From: Variovorax sp. PBS-H4
GTDB taxonomy: Bacteria; Pseudomonadota; Gammaproteobacteria; Burkholderiales; Burkholderiaceae_C
Length of the DNA: 64,000 nt
Reading direction: 5' to 3'
Assembly (NCBI RefSeq): GCF_901827205.1
Contig: NZ_LR594675.1
Coordinates: forward strand, 6,256,001-6,320,000
The translations under genes and the position numbers were made by a program. Below the pieces are notes generated by a model. That model made no database searches, had not been told where the DNA came from, and worked only from the letters and a program-made list of their open reading frames with translations. Below, piece after piece: positions 16,574 to 26,200 of the stretch (positions are counted from its first letter, which is position 1; each line of letters opens with the position of its first letter).

Positions 16574-16716
16574 CCGCTGCGCGCGCCGGGCTCCCGCAAG
16601 GCTTGGCGTGCTGCGCTTGCTGCCGCGCGGCCCGGCGTCGGACAGGCCCCCTTCTACCCAAGAGACGGCTCCTACCTGCGCGGATGCGCCGCCGTGCTAG
16701 ACCGCATTCTTCGTTC

Positions 16717-17661
16717 ATGAATCGCCAAGACATGCATCCGCCCTTCCGCCGCTTCCTCGGCCTGTGCCTCTGGGCCTGGGGGGCAACGGCCGCCGCTCAT
16801 TCGCCGCTCGATCCGGCGACAGGCACAACGGCCGCGTTGCACTGGTCCTTCGAGCCGCTGGTGATCGCGTCGATGCTCCTGAGCCTGGGCCTGTATGCGG
16901 TGGGCTTTGCTCGCCTGCGGCAGCGCACGAGGCTGGGCCGCGCGCACCGGCTCCACCACGCGGCGGCCTTCGTGGCGGGCTGGCTGGCGCTGGGCGTGGC
17001 CTTCGTGTCGCCGCTCGACGCTCTGGGTGCCTCGCTCTTTTCCGCCCACATGGTGCAGCACGAGATCCTGATGCTGGTGGCCGCGCCGCTCCTGGTGCTG
17101 GGCCGGCCGCTGGGCGTGTGGCTCTGGGCCCTGCCGGCGGCCGCGCGCATGCGGATCGGGCGCGGCGTGCGGGCGCCTTCGGTGCGCATCGCCTGGCGCT
17201 GGCTGACCTTGCCCGCAAGCGCCTGGGGACTGCACCTGGCGGCGCTCTGGGGCTGGCACATTCCTCGCGCCTTCGAAGCGGCGCTGGCGCATCCCGCCCT
17301 CCATGCCGTGCAGCACACCAGCTTTCTCGCGAGCGCCCTCCTGTTCTGGTGGACGGTGCTGGCGCCTGCTGCCCGCCACGGCGGGCGCGGCTTCGCGATG
17401 CTGTCGCTCTTCACGACGATGGCGCACACCGGTGCGCTGGGCGCACTGCTCACGCTGGCGCCGTCGCCGTGGTACGCGTCCTATTTCGAATCGGCTTTCG
17501 CGTTCGGCTTCGATCCCCTCGAAGACCAGCAGCTGGGCGGACTGGTGATGTGGGTGCCCGGCGGGCTTGCGTATCTGGCCGCGGCATTGACGGTGGCGGC
17601 GCGCTGGCTGGCCGGTCGCGGCTCCGCCGGACCTCGGCGTGATGCACTGCCGAACTCATGA
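16717..17661 (+). CDS. CtaG-type (caa3) cytochrome c oxidase assembly-like membrane protein
   Basis: An inner-membrane protein of 314 residues with about seven hydrophobic helices. Histidine-bearing segments typical of the Caa3-CtaG family are seen: HHAAAFVAGWLALGVAFVSP, SAHMVQHEILMLVAAPLLVLG, and LWGWHIPRAFEAAL with HAVQHTSFLASALLFWW. The family helps to assemble the copper site of terminal oxidases, but paralogues of this sort are often encoded away from oxidase genes, as here. The start is either the ATG at 16717 or the one at 16732; neither has a strong ribosome site. The gene stands alone, with no oxidase subunits in view. Confidence 0.8.
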   Translation: MNRQDMHPPFRRFLGLCLWAWGATAAAHSPLDPATGTTAALHWSFEPLVIASMLLSLGLYAVGFARLRQRTRLGRAHRLHHAAAFVAGWLALGVAFVSPLDALGASLFSAHMVQHEILMLVAAPLLVLGRPLGVWLWALPAAARMRIGRGVRAPSVRIAWRWLTLPASAWGLHLAALWGWHIPRAFEAALAHPALHAVQHTSFLASALLFWWTVLAPAARHGGRGFAMLSLFTTMAHTGALGALLTLAPSPWYASYFESAFAFGFDPLEDQQLGGLVMWVPGGLAYLAAALTVAARWLAGRGSAGPRRDALPNS

Positions 17662-17741
17662 AAAGAGCATTCGGATGCGCCTGACCGCGGCGCTCGCCGG
17701 CGAGGCCGGACGGGGGCGCGCTGCTGCGCATCGGCAAGCAA

Positions 17742-17772
17742 GCAAGTAGCGCATTCCTGCGCTCCTGCTTGC
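17742..17772. terminator. Hairpin between convergent genes
   Basis: AGCGCA-ttcc-TGCGCT with an outer GCAAG/CTTGC pairing forms a stem-loop between the end of the CtaG-like gene and the end of the convergent KGG gene. There is no T-run on either strand, so it may be a weak bidirectional or Rho-assisted terminator. Confidence 0.4.
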
Positions 17773-17778
17773 CGGCCT

Positions 17779-17991
17779 TCACGGCTCCACGCGCTTGCTT
17801 CGGCCGATGCGGCTCTTCAATCCCGCGGCGCGGGCTTCGGCCGAATTGAACTCGTGGGCCGTGCCTTTCTCATGCGCCGAACGCCCGCCTTCCCGGGCAA
17901 TGTCACGCTGCCTTTCGGGATCCATGCCCGCAAAGCCGCGCCGGCGCACGCGTGCTGCGCGCAAGACATCGTCGTCATCGTTCAAAGCCAT
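17779..17991 (-). CDS. KGG-repeat general stress protein
   Basis: A hydrophilic, highly charged protein of 70 residues. It contains the stress-induced KGG-type pattern: MDPERQRDIAREGGRSAHEKG, followed by FNSAEARAAGLKSRIGR. Relatives (E. coli YciG, fungal con-10) are small disordered proteins made in stationary phase or on drying. An AGGAGT ribosome site lies just before the ATG at 17991. It sits next to a manganese catalase gene on the same strand, 202 bases away, and fits the stress theme of the region. That 202-base gap shows no further gene. Confidence 0.85.
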   Translation of the reverse strand: MALNDDDDVLRAARVRRRGFAGMDPERQRDIAREGGRSAHEKGTAHEFNSAEARAAGLKSRIGRSKRVEP

Positions 17992-18193
17992 CAGGACTCC
18001 TTTCTGGGTAGGAAGAACAAGTCAACAAGGCAGCACGCAAGGCCTTGCTGCCTTCCACACCGCGGCAAGCGGCGTGCCTGCCCCACCCAGCCGGAAGCTC
18101 CCTCCCCCTTCGCACAGGACGACCTCTCTTGCGCAGCAGCAAGCCCAGGCGGCTCGCAACCGCCTGGCTTGCTGCAGTTCTTGCCGACTCGCG

Positions 18194-19114
18194 TTACTTC
18201 CGCTTGCGAGCGGATGCGCTCGCGTCGGCGGGCGCGTCCGGATCGTCCGCGGCCATGCCCAGCTCGGCGCCCGTCGGCGGATCGCCCGACGGGTCCGACG
18301 CGGTCCTCACGGCCATGTCGTCCACCGCCGACTGCTCGTCGGCTGTCAGCGAGACGGAGGGCTCGCCGCTGCCGCCGTCGACCGCCACTTGCGATTCGGG
18401 CTCGCTGCGGTAGTCCCAGTTCGGACCCTGGTTCCACGGTCCGCGCATCTCGTCGCCCTTCGACATGTCGAAGTACACGCTGGTGAACTCAGGCATGCCC
18501 GGCAGCTTGCCCGGCGGGAAGTTCGGCGTGATCGAATAGAGCGCCTTCTCGAAGGATTTCTGGTGCGCGATCTCGCGCGTCATGAGGAAGCCCAGGGCCT
18601 CCTTCACGCCGGGGTCGTCGGTGCAGGCGATCAGCCGCTCGTAGACGATCTTGGCGCGCGCTTCAGCGGCAATGTTGGAGCGCAGGTCTGCCGTGGGCTC
18701 GCCGATCGTGTCGATGTAGGCGGCCGTCCAGGGCACGCCTGCGGAGTTGATCAGCGGAGGGCCGCCGCCGTAGAGCACCTGCGTCACGTGGCTGTCGTTG
18801 CCGGCGCCGGTGATGCGCCTGTACATCTCGGCCTCGGTCTCCACCGCCTCGGCGAGCTGGCCCTTCGCGCCCTTGTTGAGCATGCCCACGATGGTGCCGA
18901 TCACCTCCAGGTGGCTGAGCTCCTCGGTCGCGATGTCGAACAACATGTCCTTGCGGCCGGGGTCGTCCTCGCCGACCGCCTGGGTGAAGTAGCGCATGGC
19001 CGCGGCAAGCTCGCCCTGCGGCCCGCCGAACTGTTCGAGCATCAGGTTGGCGAGGCCGGGGTTGCACTCGCTCACCCGCACGGTGTATTGGAGTCGCTTG
19101 TTGTGAGAGAACAT
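18194..19114 (-). CDS. Manganese catalase
   Basis: A dimanganese catalase of 306 residues that decomposes hydrogen peroxide. It begins MFSHNKRLQYTVRVSECNPGLANLMLEQFGGPQGE, typical of the family. The metal ligands can be followed: Glu35, the Glu65-x-x-His68 pair in IATEELSHLE, a second glutamate in AAEARAKIVYERL, and the second ExxH pair in TREIAHQKSFEKAL. The C-terminal 60 residues are acidic, low in complexity and poorly conserved in the family. AAGGA lies eight bases before the ATG. It would protect against peroxide without haem, often in stationary or desiccation stress. Confidence 0.95.
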   Translation of the reverse strand: MFSHNKRLQYTVRVSECNPGLANLMLEQFGGPQGELAAAMRYFTQAVGEDDPGRKDMLFDIATEELSHLEVIGTIVGMLNKGAKGQLAEAVETEAEMYRRITGAGNDSHVTQVLYGGGPPLINSAGVPWTAAYIDTIGEPTADLRSNIAAEARAKIVYERLIACTDDPGVKEALGFLMTREIAHQKSFEKALYSITPNFPPGKLPGMPEFTSVYFDMSKGDEMRGPWNQGPNWDYRSEPESQVAVDGGSGEPSVSLTADEQSAVDDMAVRTASDPSGDPPTGAELGMAADDPDAPADASASARKRK

Positions 19115-19293
19115 GAATGAAATCCTTCGCGAAGTAAGGGGTTGGACAGACGGCCAGGGCGCCGCGGAAGTGCAATCTCCGTCGGTGCCCGGCGCATTCG
19201 TGTAGTCCCCTCGGGCGGGCTCCTGTCTCTTTTCATTGATGAGTCTCCGGGGCGGAGACCGGCGCGCGATCGCCGGCGCCGAAGCGCATCAGC

Positions 19294-20679
19294 TCAGGCC
19301 CGCGTCGAACCGCGCAGCTCGACGGAATCGATGCGCAACGCCTGCCGGTACTTGGTCACCGTCCGGCGAGCGATGCGGAAGCCCTGGTCGGTCAGGCGGC
19401 GCGCGAGTTCGGCGTCGCTGAGCGGCGCCTCGCTCGGCTCCGCCGCGATCAGTTCGCCCACCAGCTGCCGCAGCGCCGTGGGCGCGCTCGCGCCGCGGTG
19501 GGCGTGCTGCATTCCGCGCGAGAAGAAGTACCTCAGTTCGAAGACGCCGGCCGGCGTCGCCATGTACTTGTGGTGAACGGCGCGCGAGACGGTGGATGGG
19601 TGCACACCCACGGCGTCGGCGATCTCGCGCAGTCCCAGCGGTTTCATTGCCAGCGGTCCGTAGTCGAAGAACAGCTTCTGCTTGGCGACGATCGCCTGCG
19701 CGACGTCGCGGATGGTGGACACGCGCTGCCCCACGTTCTGCACCGTCCACCGCGCGCGCTCGAGGCAGCCGCGCAACTCCGCATTCGCTGCGGCACCCTG
19801 CTGCTCGAACATTCGGGCGTAGGCCTGGTGCAGCTTGACCCGCGGGACAGTGGCTTCATTGAGCGTGGCCGTCCACACGCCGCGCCGCTTGCGCACGATC
19901 ACGTCGGGCGTGACGAAAGCCGGGGCCTGCACATCGAGGCGCCAGCCCGGGCGCGCATCGAGCTTGCGGATGCGCTCGGCCGCGAGCTTGATGCGCGCCA
20001 CCGGCTCGCCGAGCGCCACGGCAATGCGCTGCCAGTTGCGGGACGCCAACTCTCCGAGGTGGCCGGTGACGATGCCACGCGCCAGCTCGCGTAGCTCCGC
20101 GTCGTCGATGTTGCTCAACTGGAGCAGCAGGCACTCGGACACACTGCGTGCCGCAACCCCCACGGGGTCCAGCGACTGCACCCGCGTGAGCGCCGCCTGC
20201 AGGGCACTCGAGACATCCTCGCCGGCATCGCCGACCAGCGTGCCGATCTCCTCGAGCGAGATGCGCAGGTAGCCGTCGTCGTCCAGGGACTCGACCACTG
20301 CAGCGGCCAGCAGGCGCTCCTGCGCGTCCAGCCTGAGCACGCCCAGTTGCGCGTGCAGGTGATCGCGCAGCGACACTTCGGCCGGGATGCGCTGGAGTGC
20401 ATCGGCGCTCTCCTCGTGCGACAGGCGCGCACCCGGCAAGGCCGGGCCTGTGCTGAGCCGGTCGAGTGCCGCCTCCGCGGACCATTCGGCGCCTTCGAAA
20501 CCCAGCGAATCAGGGCTCGGGGCCTCTTCCAGTTCGAGAAATGGATTGGCATCCGCCGCCTCGTGGAGCGCCTGCGCATAGTCCAGCGCCGAGAGCTGCA
20601 GCAAGCGCACCGCCTGCTGCAGCCGTGGCGAAAAAGCGAGGGTCTGGAGGGGGCGGGCCTGCAACGCGATGGAGCTCAT
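19294..20679 (-). CDS. rpoN: RNA polymerase sigma-54 factor
   Basis: A sigma-54 factor of 461 residues. Region I is Gln/Leu-rich and starts MSSIALQARPLQTLAFSPRLQQAVRLLQL; a short acidic region II follows. The core-binding domain has the typical SLRDHLHAQLGVL and YLRISLEEIG segments. The helix-turn-helix region contains MKPLGLREIADAVGVHPSTVSRAV, and the RpoN box is ARRTVTKYR at residues 437-445. It is not in the usual housekeeping context beside lptB, hpf or pts genes, so it is probably a second copy. An AAGGAAGA ribosome site precedes the ATG. A sigma-54-type promoter lies just upstream and an NtrC-type activator gene lies nearby in the opposite direction. Confidence 0.95.
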   Translation of the reverse strand: MSSIALQARPLQTLAFSPRLQQAVRLLQLSALDYAQALHEAADANPFLELEEAPSPDSLGFEGAEWSAEAALDRLSTGPALPGARLSHEESADALQRIPAEVSLRDHLHAQLGVLRLDAQERLLAAAVVESLDDDGYLRISLEEIGTLVGDAGEDVSSALQAALTRVQSLDPVGVAARSVSECLLLQLSNIDDAELRELARGIVTGHLGELASRNWQRIAVALGEPVARIKLAAERIRKLDARPGWRLDVQAPAFVTPDVIVRKRRGVWTATLNEATVPRVKLHQAYARMFEQQGAAANAELRGCLERARWTVQNVGQRVSTIRDVAQAIVAKQKLFFDYGPLAMKPLGLREIADAVGVHPSTVSRAVHHKYMATPAGVFELRYFFSRGMQHAHRGASAPTALRQLVGELIAAEPSEAPLSDAELARRLTDQGFRIARRTVTKYRQALRIDSVELRGSTRA

Positions 20680-20706
20680 GGTCTTCCTTCTGGGGTGGCG
20701 ACCTGC

Positions 20707-20722
20707 GCAACACCCGTGCCAG
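20707..20722 (-). promoter_or_regulatory. Sigma-54 (-24/-12) promoter of the sigma-54 gene itself
   Basis: On the minus strand the sequence reads CTGGCACGGGTGTTGC, an exact TGGCAC-N5-TTGC match to the -24/-12 consensus. The -12 element lies 28 bases before the sigma-54 start codon, giving a short leader with its own ribosome site. The match and placement suggest autoregulation through an enhancer-binding protein. Confidence 0.8.
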
Positions 20723-20855
20723 ACCTAACACGCTCAATAATTAATTCTTTTGTTTTCAATTTCGGGTGGGAAAGGAACCGAGCGGCATCCTTTGCGGCAA
20801 CACTTGCGGATGCGGTCCGACGCCGCCCCGTGCTGCTTTGCCGGACACTCTTCGC

Positions 20856-21260
20856 ATGAGCCACACCTTCGCCTCCGCGGCCCGCACCGCATGCTTCGCG
20901 GTACTCGGCCTGACGGCGACCCTCGCCGCCGCCGCCGCATTCGGGCGTGCGGCGCGCGCCGAGGACGAACCCGAATCGAATACTCAGACACGGACCAAGC
21001 CTGCGCCCGAAGTGGAAGCCGAGCTGGAAGCAATACGCCAGGCACTCGCCGTACACGCGGCAGAAGCCCGCCGCCTGGACCACGCGTTCCGCACGCCGAT
21101 CGGGGCGGCGGCGGCAGCGCTGCAGCTGATTGAAACATCCGGTGACGATCCTGAGCTGCAGGCTCAGGCCCGCCAGGTGATCGCGCGACAGCTCAGCCGT
21201 ATGACAGGGCTGACAGAATCGCTGCGCGAAGCCGCACAGCGGCTCAGCGGCTACGCGTAG
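20856..21260 (+). CDS. Small anchored protein with an isolated histidine-kinase dimerisation (DHp) helix pair
   Basis: A protein of 134 residues. It starts with a hydrophobic segment (CFAVLGLTATLAAAAAF) that could anchor it or direct export. After a charged stretch, RRLDHAFRTPIGAAAAALQLI and QARQVIARQLSRMTGLTESLREAAQRL resemble the two helices of a HisKA domain, with the phospho-accepting histidine in DHAFRTP. There is no ATP-binding domain, so it cannot phosphorylate itself. It lies 87 bases before the NtrC-type regulator and is divergent from the sigma-54 gene, so it may be a phosphotransfer partner or a degenerate remnant. The start at 20856 lacks a strong ribosome site; the frame is open further upstream. 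Confidence 0.6.
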   Translation: MSHTFASAARTACFAVLGLTATLAAAAAFGRAARAEDEPESNTQTRTKPAPEVEAELEAIRQALAVHAAEARRLDHAFRTPIGAAAAALQLIETSGDDPELQAQARQVIARQLSRMTGLTESLREAAQRLSGYA

Positions 21261-21347
21261 GCCGCTGACGCCACTCCCCGGGCAGCATTCAACCCGGCTA
21301 CGGTGGCATTCCATCGACGCGAAGGCGCAGAGCAAGGGGACAACAAG

Positions 21348-22739
<1,392 letters not shown>

Positions 22740-22820
22740 GCCGCTGCCGCAGGCATGCCGCTTGCCGGGCGCAGGAATGCGCATCCTCGTTCATCTTTCG
22801 CGCAGGACGGGAGCCATTTC

Positions 22821-23204
22821 ATGAGCACCGTCTCCGACCACATGACGCGCGGCGTCCGTGCAATGTCGCCGCGGGATACCGCCCAGGCCGCAGCCCAGGT
22901 GATGGCGGAGCTCGATGTGGCCGTGATCCCGGTCTGCGATGCCGGCCGGCTGGTGGGCATGGTCAGCGACCGCGACATCACGGTACGCGGCGTTGCCCGC
23001 GGGCTGCCGCCGGCCCATACGCGGCTGGGCTATCTGATGAGTGCCGAGCTGCTCTCATGCTATGAGGACGAGTCGATCGACGACGTAGTCGAGCGCATGC
23101 GCCACGCGCGGGTGCGGCGCCTGCCGGTGGTCGACCGCCGCCGGCGGCTGGTCGGCATGCTGTTGCTGGGCGAGCAGAGCGAGCTTCACGCCTGGCCGCC
23201 CTGA
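22821..23204 (+). CDS. Tandem CBS-domain protein
   Basis: A cytosolic protein of 127 residues consisting of two CBS motifs (VSDHMTRGVRAMSPRDTAQAAAQVM and VIPVCDAGRLVGMVSDRDITVR; then ELLSCYEDESIDDVVERM and RLPVVDRRRRLVGMLLLGE). Such pairs bind adenine nucleotides and act as energy or redox sensors. GGGAG lies before the ATG at 22821. It follows the NtrC-type activator on the same strand by 81 bases, so it may be part of the same regulatory group. The partner protein is unknown. Confidence 0.88.
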   Translation: MSTVSDHMTRGVRAMSPRDTAQAAAQVMAELDVAVIPVCDAGRLVGMVSDRDITVRGVARGLPPAHTRLGYLMSAELLSCYEDESIDDVVERMRHARVRRLPVVDRRRRLVGMLLLGEQSELHAWPP

Positions 23205-23225
23205 CGCGACCGGTGCCCACCTTCG

Positions 23226-26200
23226 CTACGAAGCGCCGCGCTGCTGCAGCAGCTGCGCCATCGCGTCGATCAACCGCTCCGCCTCGATCGGCTTGCTCAG
23301 GTGCAGGTCGAAGCCGCGCGCCAGCAGGTTCATGCCTTCCGTCTGGCTGCCCCAGCCGGTGAGCGCGATCACCACCAGCTTTTCGCTCGAGGGCATCGCG
23401 CGCAGCCGCTCGGCCACCTCGATGCCGTTCATGCCCGGCATGCCGATGTCCAGCACGGCCACGTCGGGCATCGCGGACTCGGCCGCGAGCAGCGCTTGCT
23501 GGCCGCTGGCGGCCACTGTCGCCTCGTGTCCCTCGGATTTCAGCAGCATGGACAGGGTCCACGCGGCGTCTTCGTTATCGTCGACGATCAGCACCCGCGT
23601 CCTGCCGAGCCGGGCGGGAGCCGCCGGCGGCGGCGCTGGCGACGCAGCCGCCGGACCGCTGCCGAGCGGCAGCCGCACGCGGAAGCGGCTGCCCTTGCCG
23701 AGGCCCTCGCTTTCCGCCTCCACCTGGCCGCCGTGCAGCCTGACGATGTTGCGCACCAGCGCGAGCCCCACGCCCAGGCCGTCGTTGTTGCGGTGCGCCG
23801 CGGCCGGCCCCTGGGCGTAGAGATCGAAGATGCGATCGATGGTCTCGGGCGCCATGCCGACGCCGTTGTCGCTCACGACGATCGCCACCTCGGCATTGTC
23901 CGTTTCCACCTGCAGCGACACCTCGCCGCCCGGCGCCGTGTATTTCGCCGCGTTGGTCAGCAGGTTGACGAGAACCTGCGCCATGCGCAGCGGATCGACC
24001 CGCACGTAGACCGGCTCGTCCGGCAGGCGTGTCGACAGCTTGTGCTCCCCGGCCTTCAGCAGCGGCTCGGCCGTCTCCAGGGCGCCCTCGACCACGCTGG
24101 AGAGCGCCACGTCCTGCAGGTGCAACTCGAGCTGCCCCACGGTCAGGCGAGACACATCGAGCAGGTCGTCGAGCAGGACCTTCATGGTGCGGGACTGTCG
24201 CCGGACGATGCGTGAGGCCTGGTCTCGCTGCGGCGGCGTGCTCGATTCGTCCGTCAGCAGCGCGGCGGCGCTGGTCACGGCGGCCAGCGGGTTGCGCAGT
24301 TCGTGCGAAAGCACGGCCAGGAAGCGGTCCTTGGCGGCATCGGCCTGCTCCAGCCGGGCGCGGGCGGCCTCGTTCTCCTGCAGCGCATCCATCAGCTCGG
24401 CCTGGCTGCGCTTGAGCGCGGCCTGCGCCTCGCGCGCCTGCGTCTGGTCGCGCAGGATCTTCACGAAGCCGACCGGCTCGCCGGAGCTTCCCTCCATGCG
24501 CATCATCGTGCCGCTGCCCCAGAAGCGGCTGCCATCCTTGCGCAGGTGAAAGCGCTCGTCGACCGCCCTCCCCTCAGCCAGCGCGGTCTGGGCCTCCTGC
24601 ACCGGCGCCCCGGCGCGCCGGTCCTCGTCGGTGAAGATGATGTCGGCACGCCGTCCCAGCACCTCGGCCTCGGCGTAGCCGAGCAGTTGCTGTGCGCCCT
24701 TGTTCCAGCTGGTGATGGTGCGCTCGAGGTCGGTGGAGAAGATGGCGTAGTCGCGCGCGTTCTCCACCACCAGGCGCAGCCTTTCCTCGCTGCCGCGTAG
24801 CGCTTCCGCCGCCTCCCTGGCCTCGCCGATATTGCGCACCGTGGCGGTGCCGCCGGCCACGGCGTCGTGGGCGTCGCGGATCGGAGACACCGTGAGCGAC
24901 ACGTGGATGGCGCTGCCGTCCTTGGCGCGCTGCACCGTTTCGAGCGCCTCGATGCCTTGCCCGTTGGCGATCTGCTGGAGAAGGCGCGCCGTGTCGCTCT
25001 CCTCGCCCGCCAGCAGGTCGAGCGGCTGGCCCACGGCTTCCTCGGAAAGGTAGCCGAACACGCGGCGCGCGCCGGCGTTCCAGCTCACGATCCGGCCGTC
25101 CAGCGAGAAGCTGATGATCGCGTCCATCGAGGAGGCCACCACGGCCGACAGCCACTGGCTCACCTGCTCGGCCTTCTTGCGTTCGCTGATGTCGATGAAT
25201 GAAAGCACGACGCCGGCGATGCGGTCCTCGGCCGCCCGATAGGGCGACAGCCGCGCCAGGAACCAGCTGCCGTCAGGGCGCCCCACTTCGCGTTCGATGG
25301 GCACGAGCCGGTCGAGCACCTGCTGCGCATCGGCGCCCATCTCCGGGTACTGCAGCTTGGACGTCAGGTCGCTCAGGGGCCGGCCCAGGTCGCCCGGGAG
25401 CAGGCTGAACAACCGCACCGCCGTGGGCGTGTAGCGGGTGATGCACAGCTCGCGGTCCAGGAAGATGGTGGCGATGGCGGTGGCATCCATCAGGTTCTGC
25501 ATGTCGCTGTTGGCATGCGCGAGCTCGTCGACCTTGGTCTTGAGCTCGTGGTTGACGGTGACCAGCTCCTCGTTGATGGACTGCAGCTCCTCGCGGCTGG
25601 TCTCCAGTTCCTCGGTGGCCGAGCGCAGCTCCTCGTTGATCGCCTGCAGTTCCTCGTTGCTCGCCTTCAGCTCCTGCGTCGAGCTCTCGTATTGCTCGAC
25701 GGTGTCGCGCAGGTGCGTGCGCATGCGCTCGAGCTCCTGATCGAGCTGGGTGATCAGCGGCGAGTGTGCGTGCGCCTCCGGCGCCGGCGTTGTCGAGGGC
25801 GCTGCGCCGGGCGCGTCGATGCCGAAGAGCACCAGGGTCATGTCGTGGTGTCCGTCCTTCACCGGTACCACCCGCATGGAAAGCGCATGCGCCTCGCCGC
25901 CCACCGGCGCCTGCACCTTCGGCGTCTCGACCATCTCCCCGGCCTGGGCCCGGTGCAGTGCGGCGCGCAACTCGATGCGCAGCGTCGAAGGGACCAGGCG
26001 CAGCAGGTTGCGGGTCGGCTCGCCGCCCGTGTGCTGCAGCAGCTGCGCCGCGCTGGCGGACATGTGCACGATGTCGTGCTCGGCGTCGATCAGCACCGAG
26101 GGGGGACCGAGGTGTTCCAGCAGCTTCAGGTGCAGCTCGCCCCAGGAGGAGCCTCTCGTGGCCGGGTTGTTCGCGCGGCGTCCGGTGATCAGGTTCTGCT

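Noticed and set aside
22751..22766. AGGCAT-N5-TTGC as a second sigma-54 promoter before the CBS gene
   Set aside because: Spacing is right but two of six bases of the -24 element differ; in GC-rich DNA such matches are frequent.
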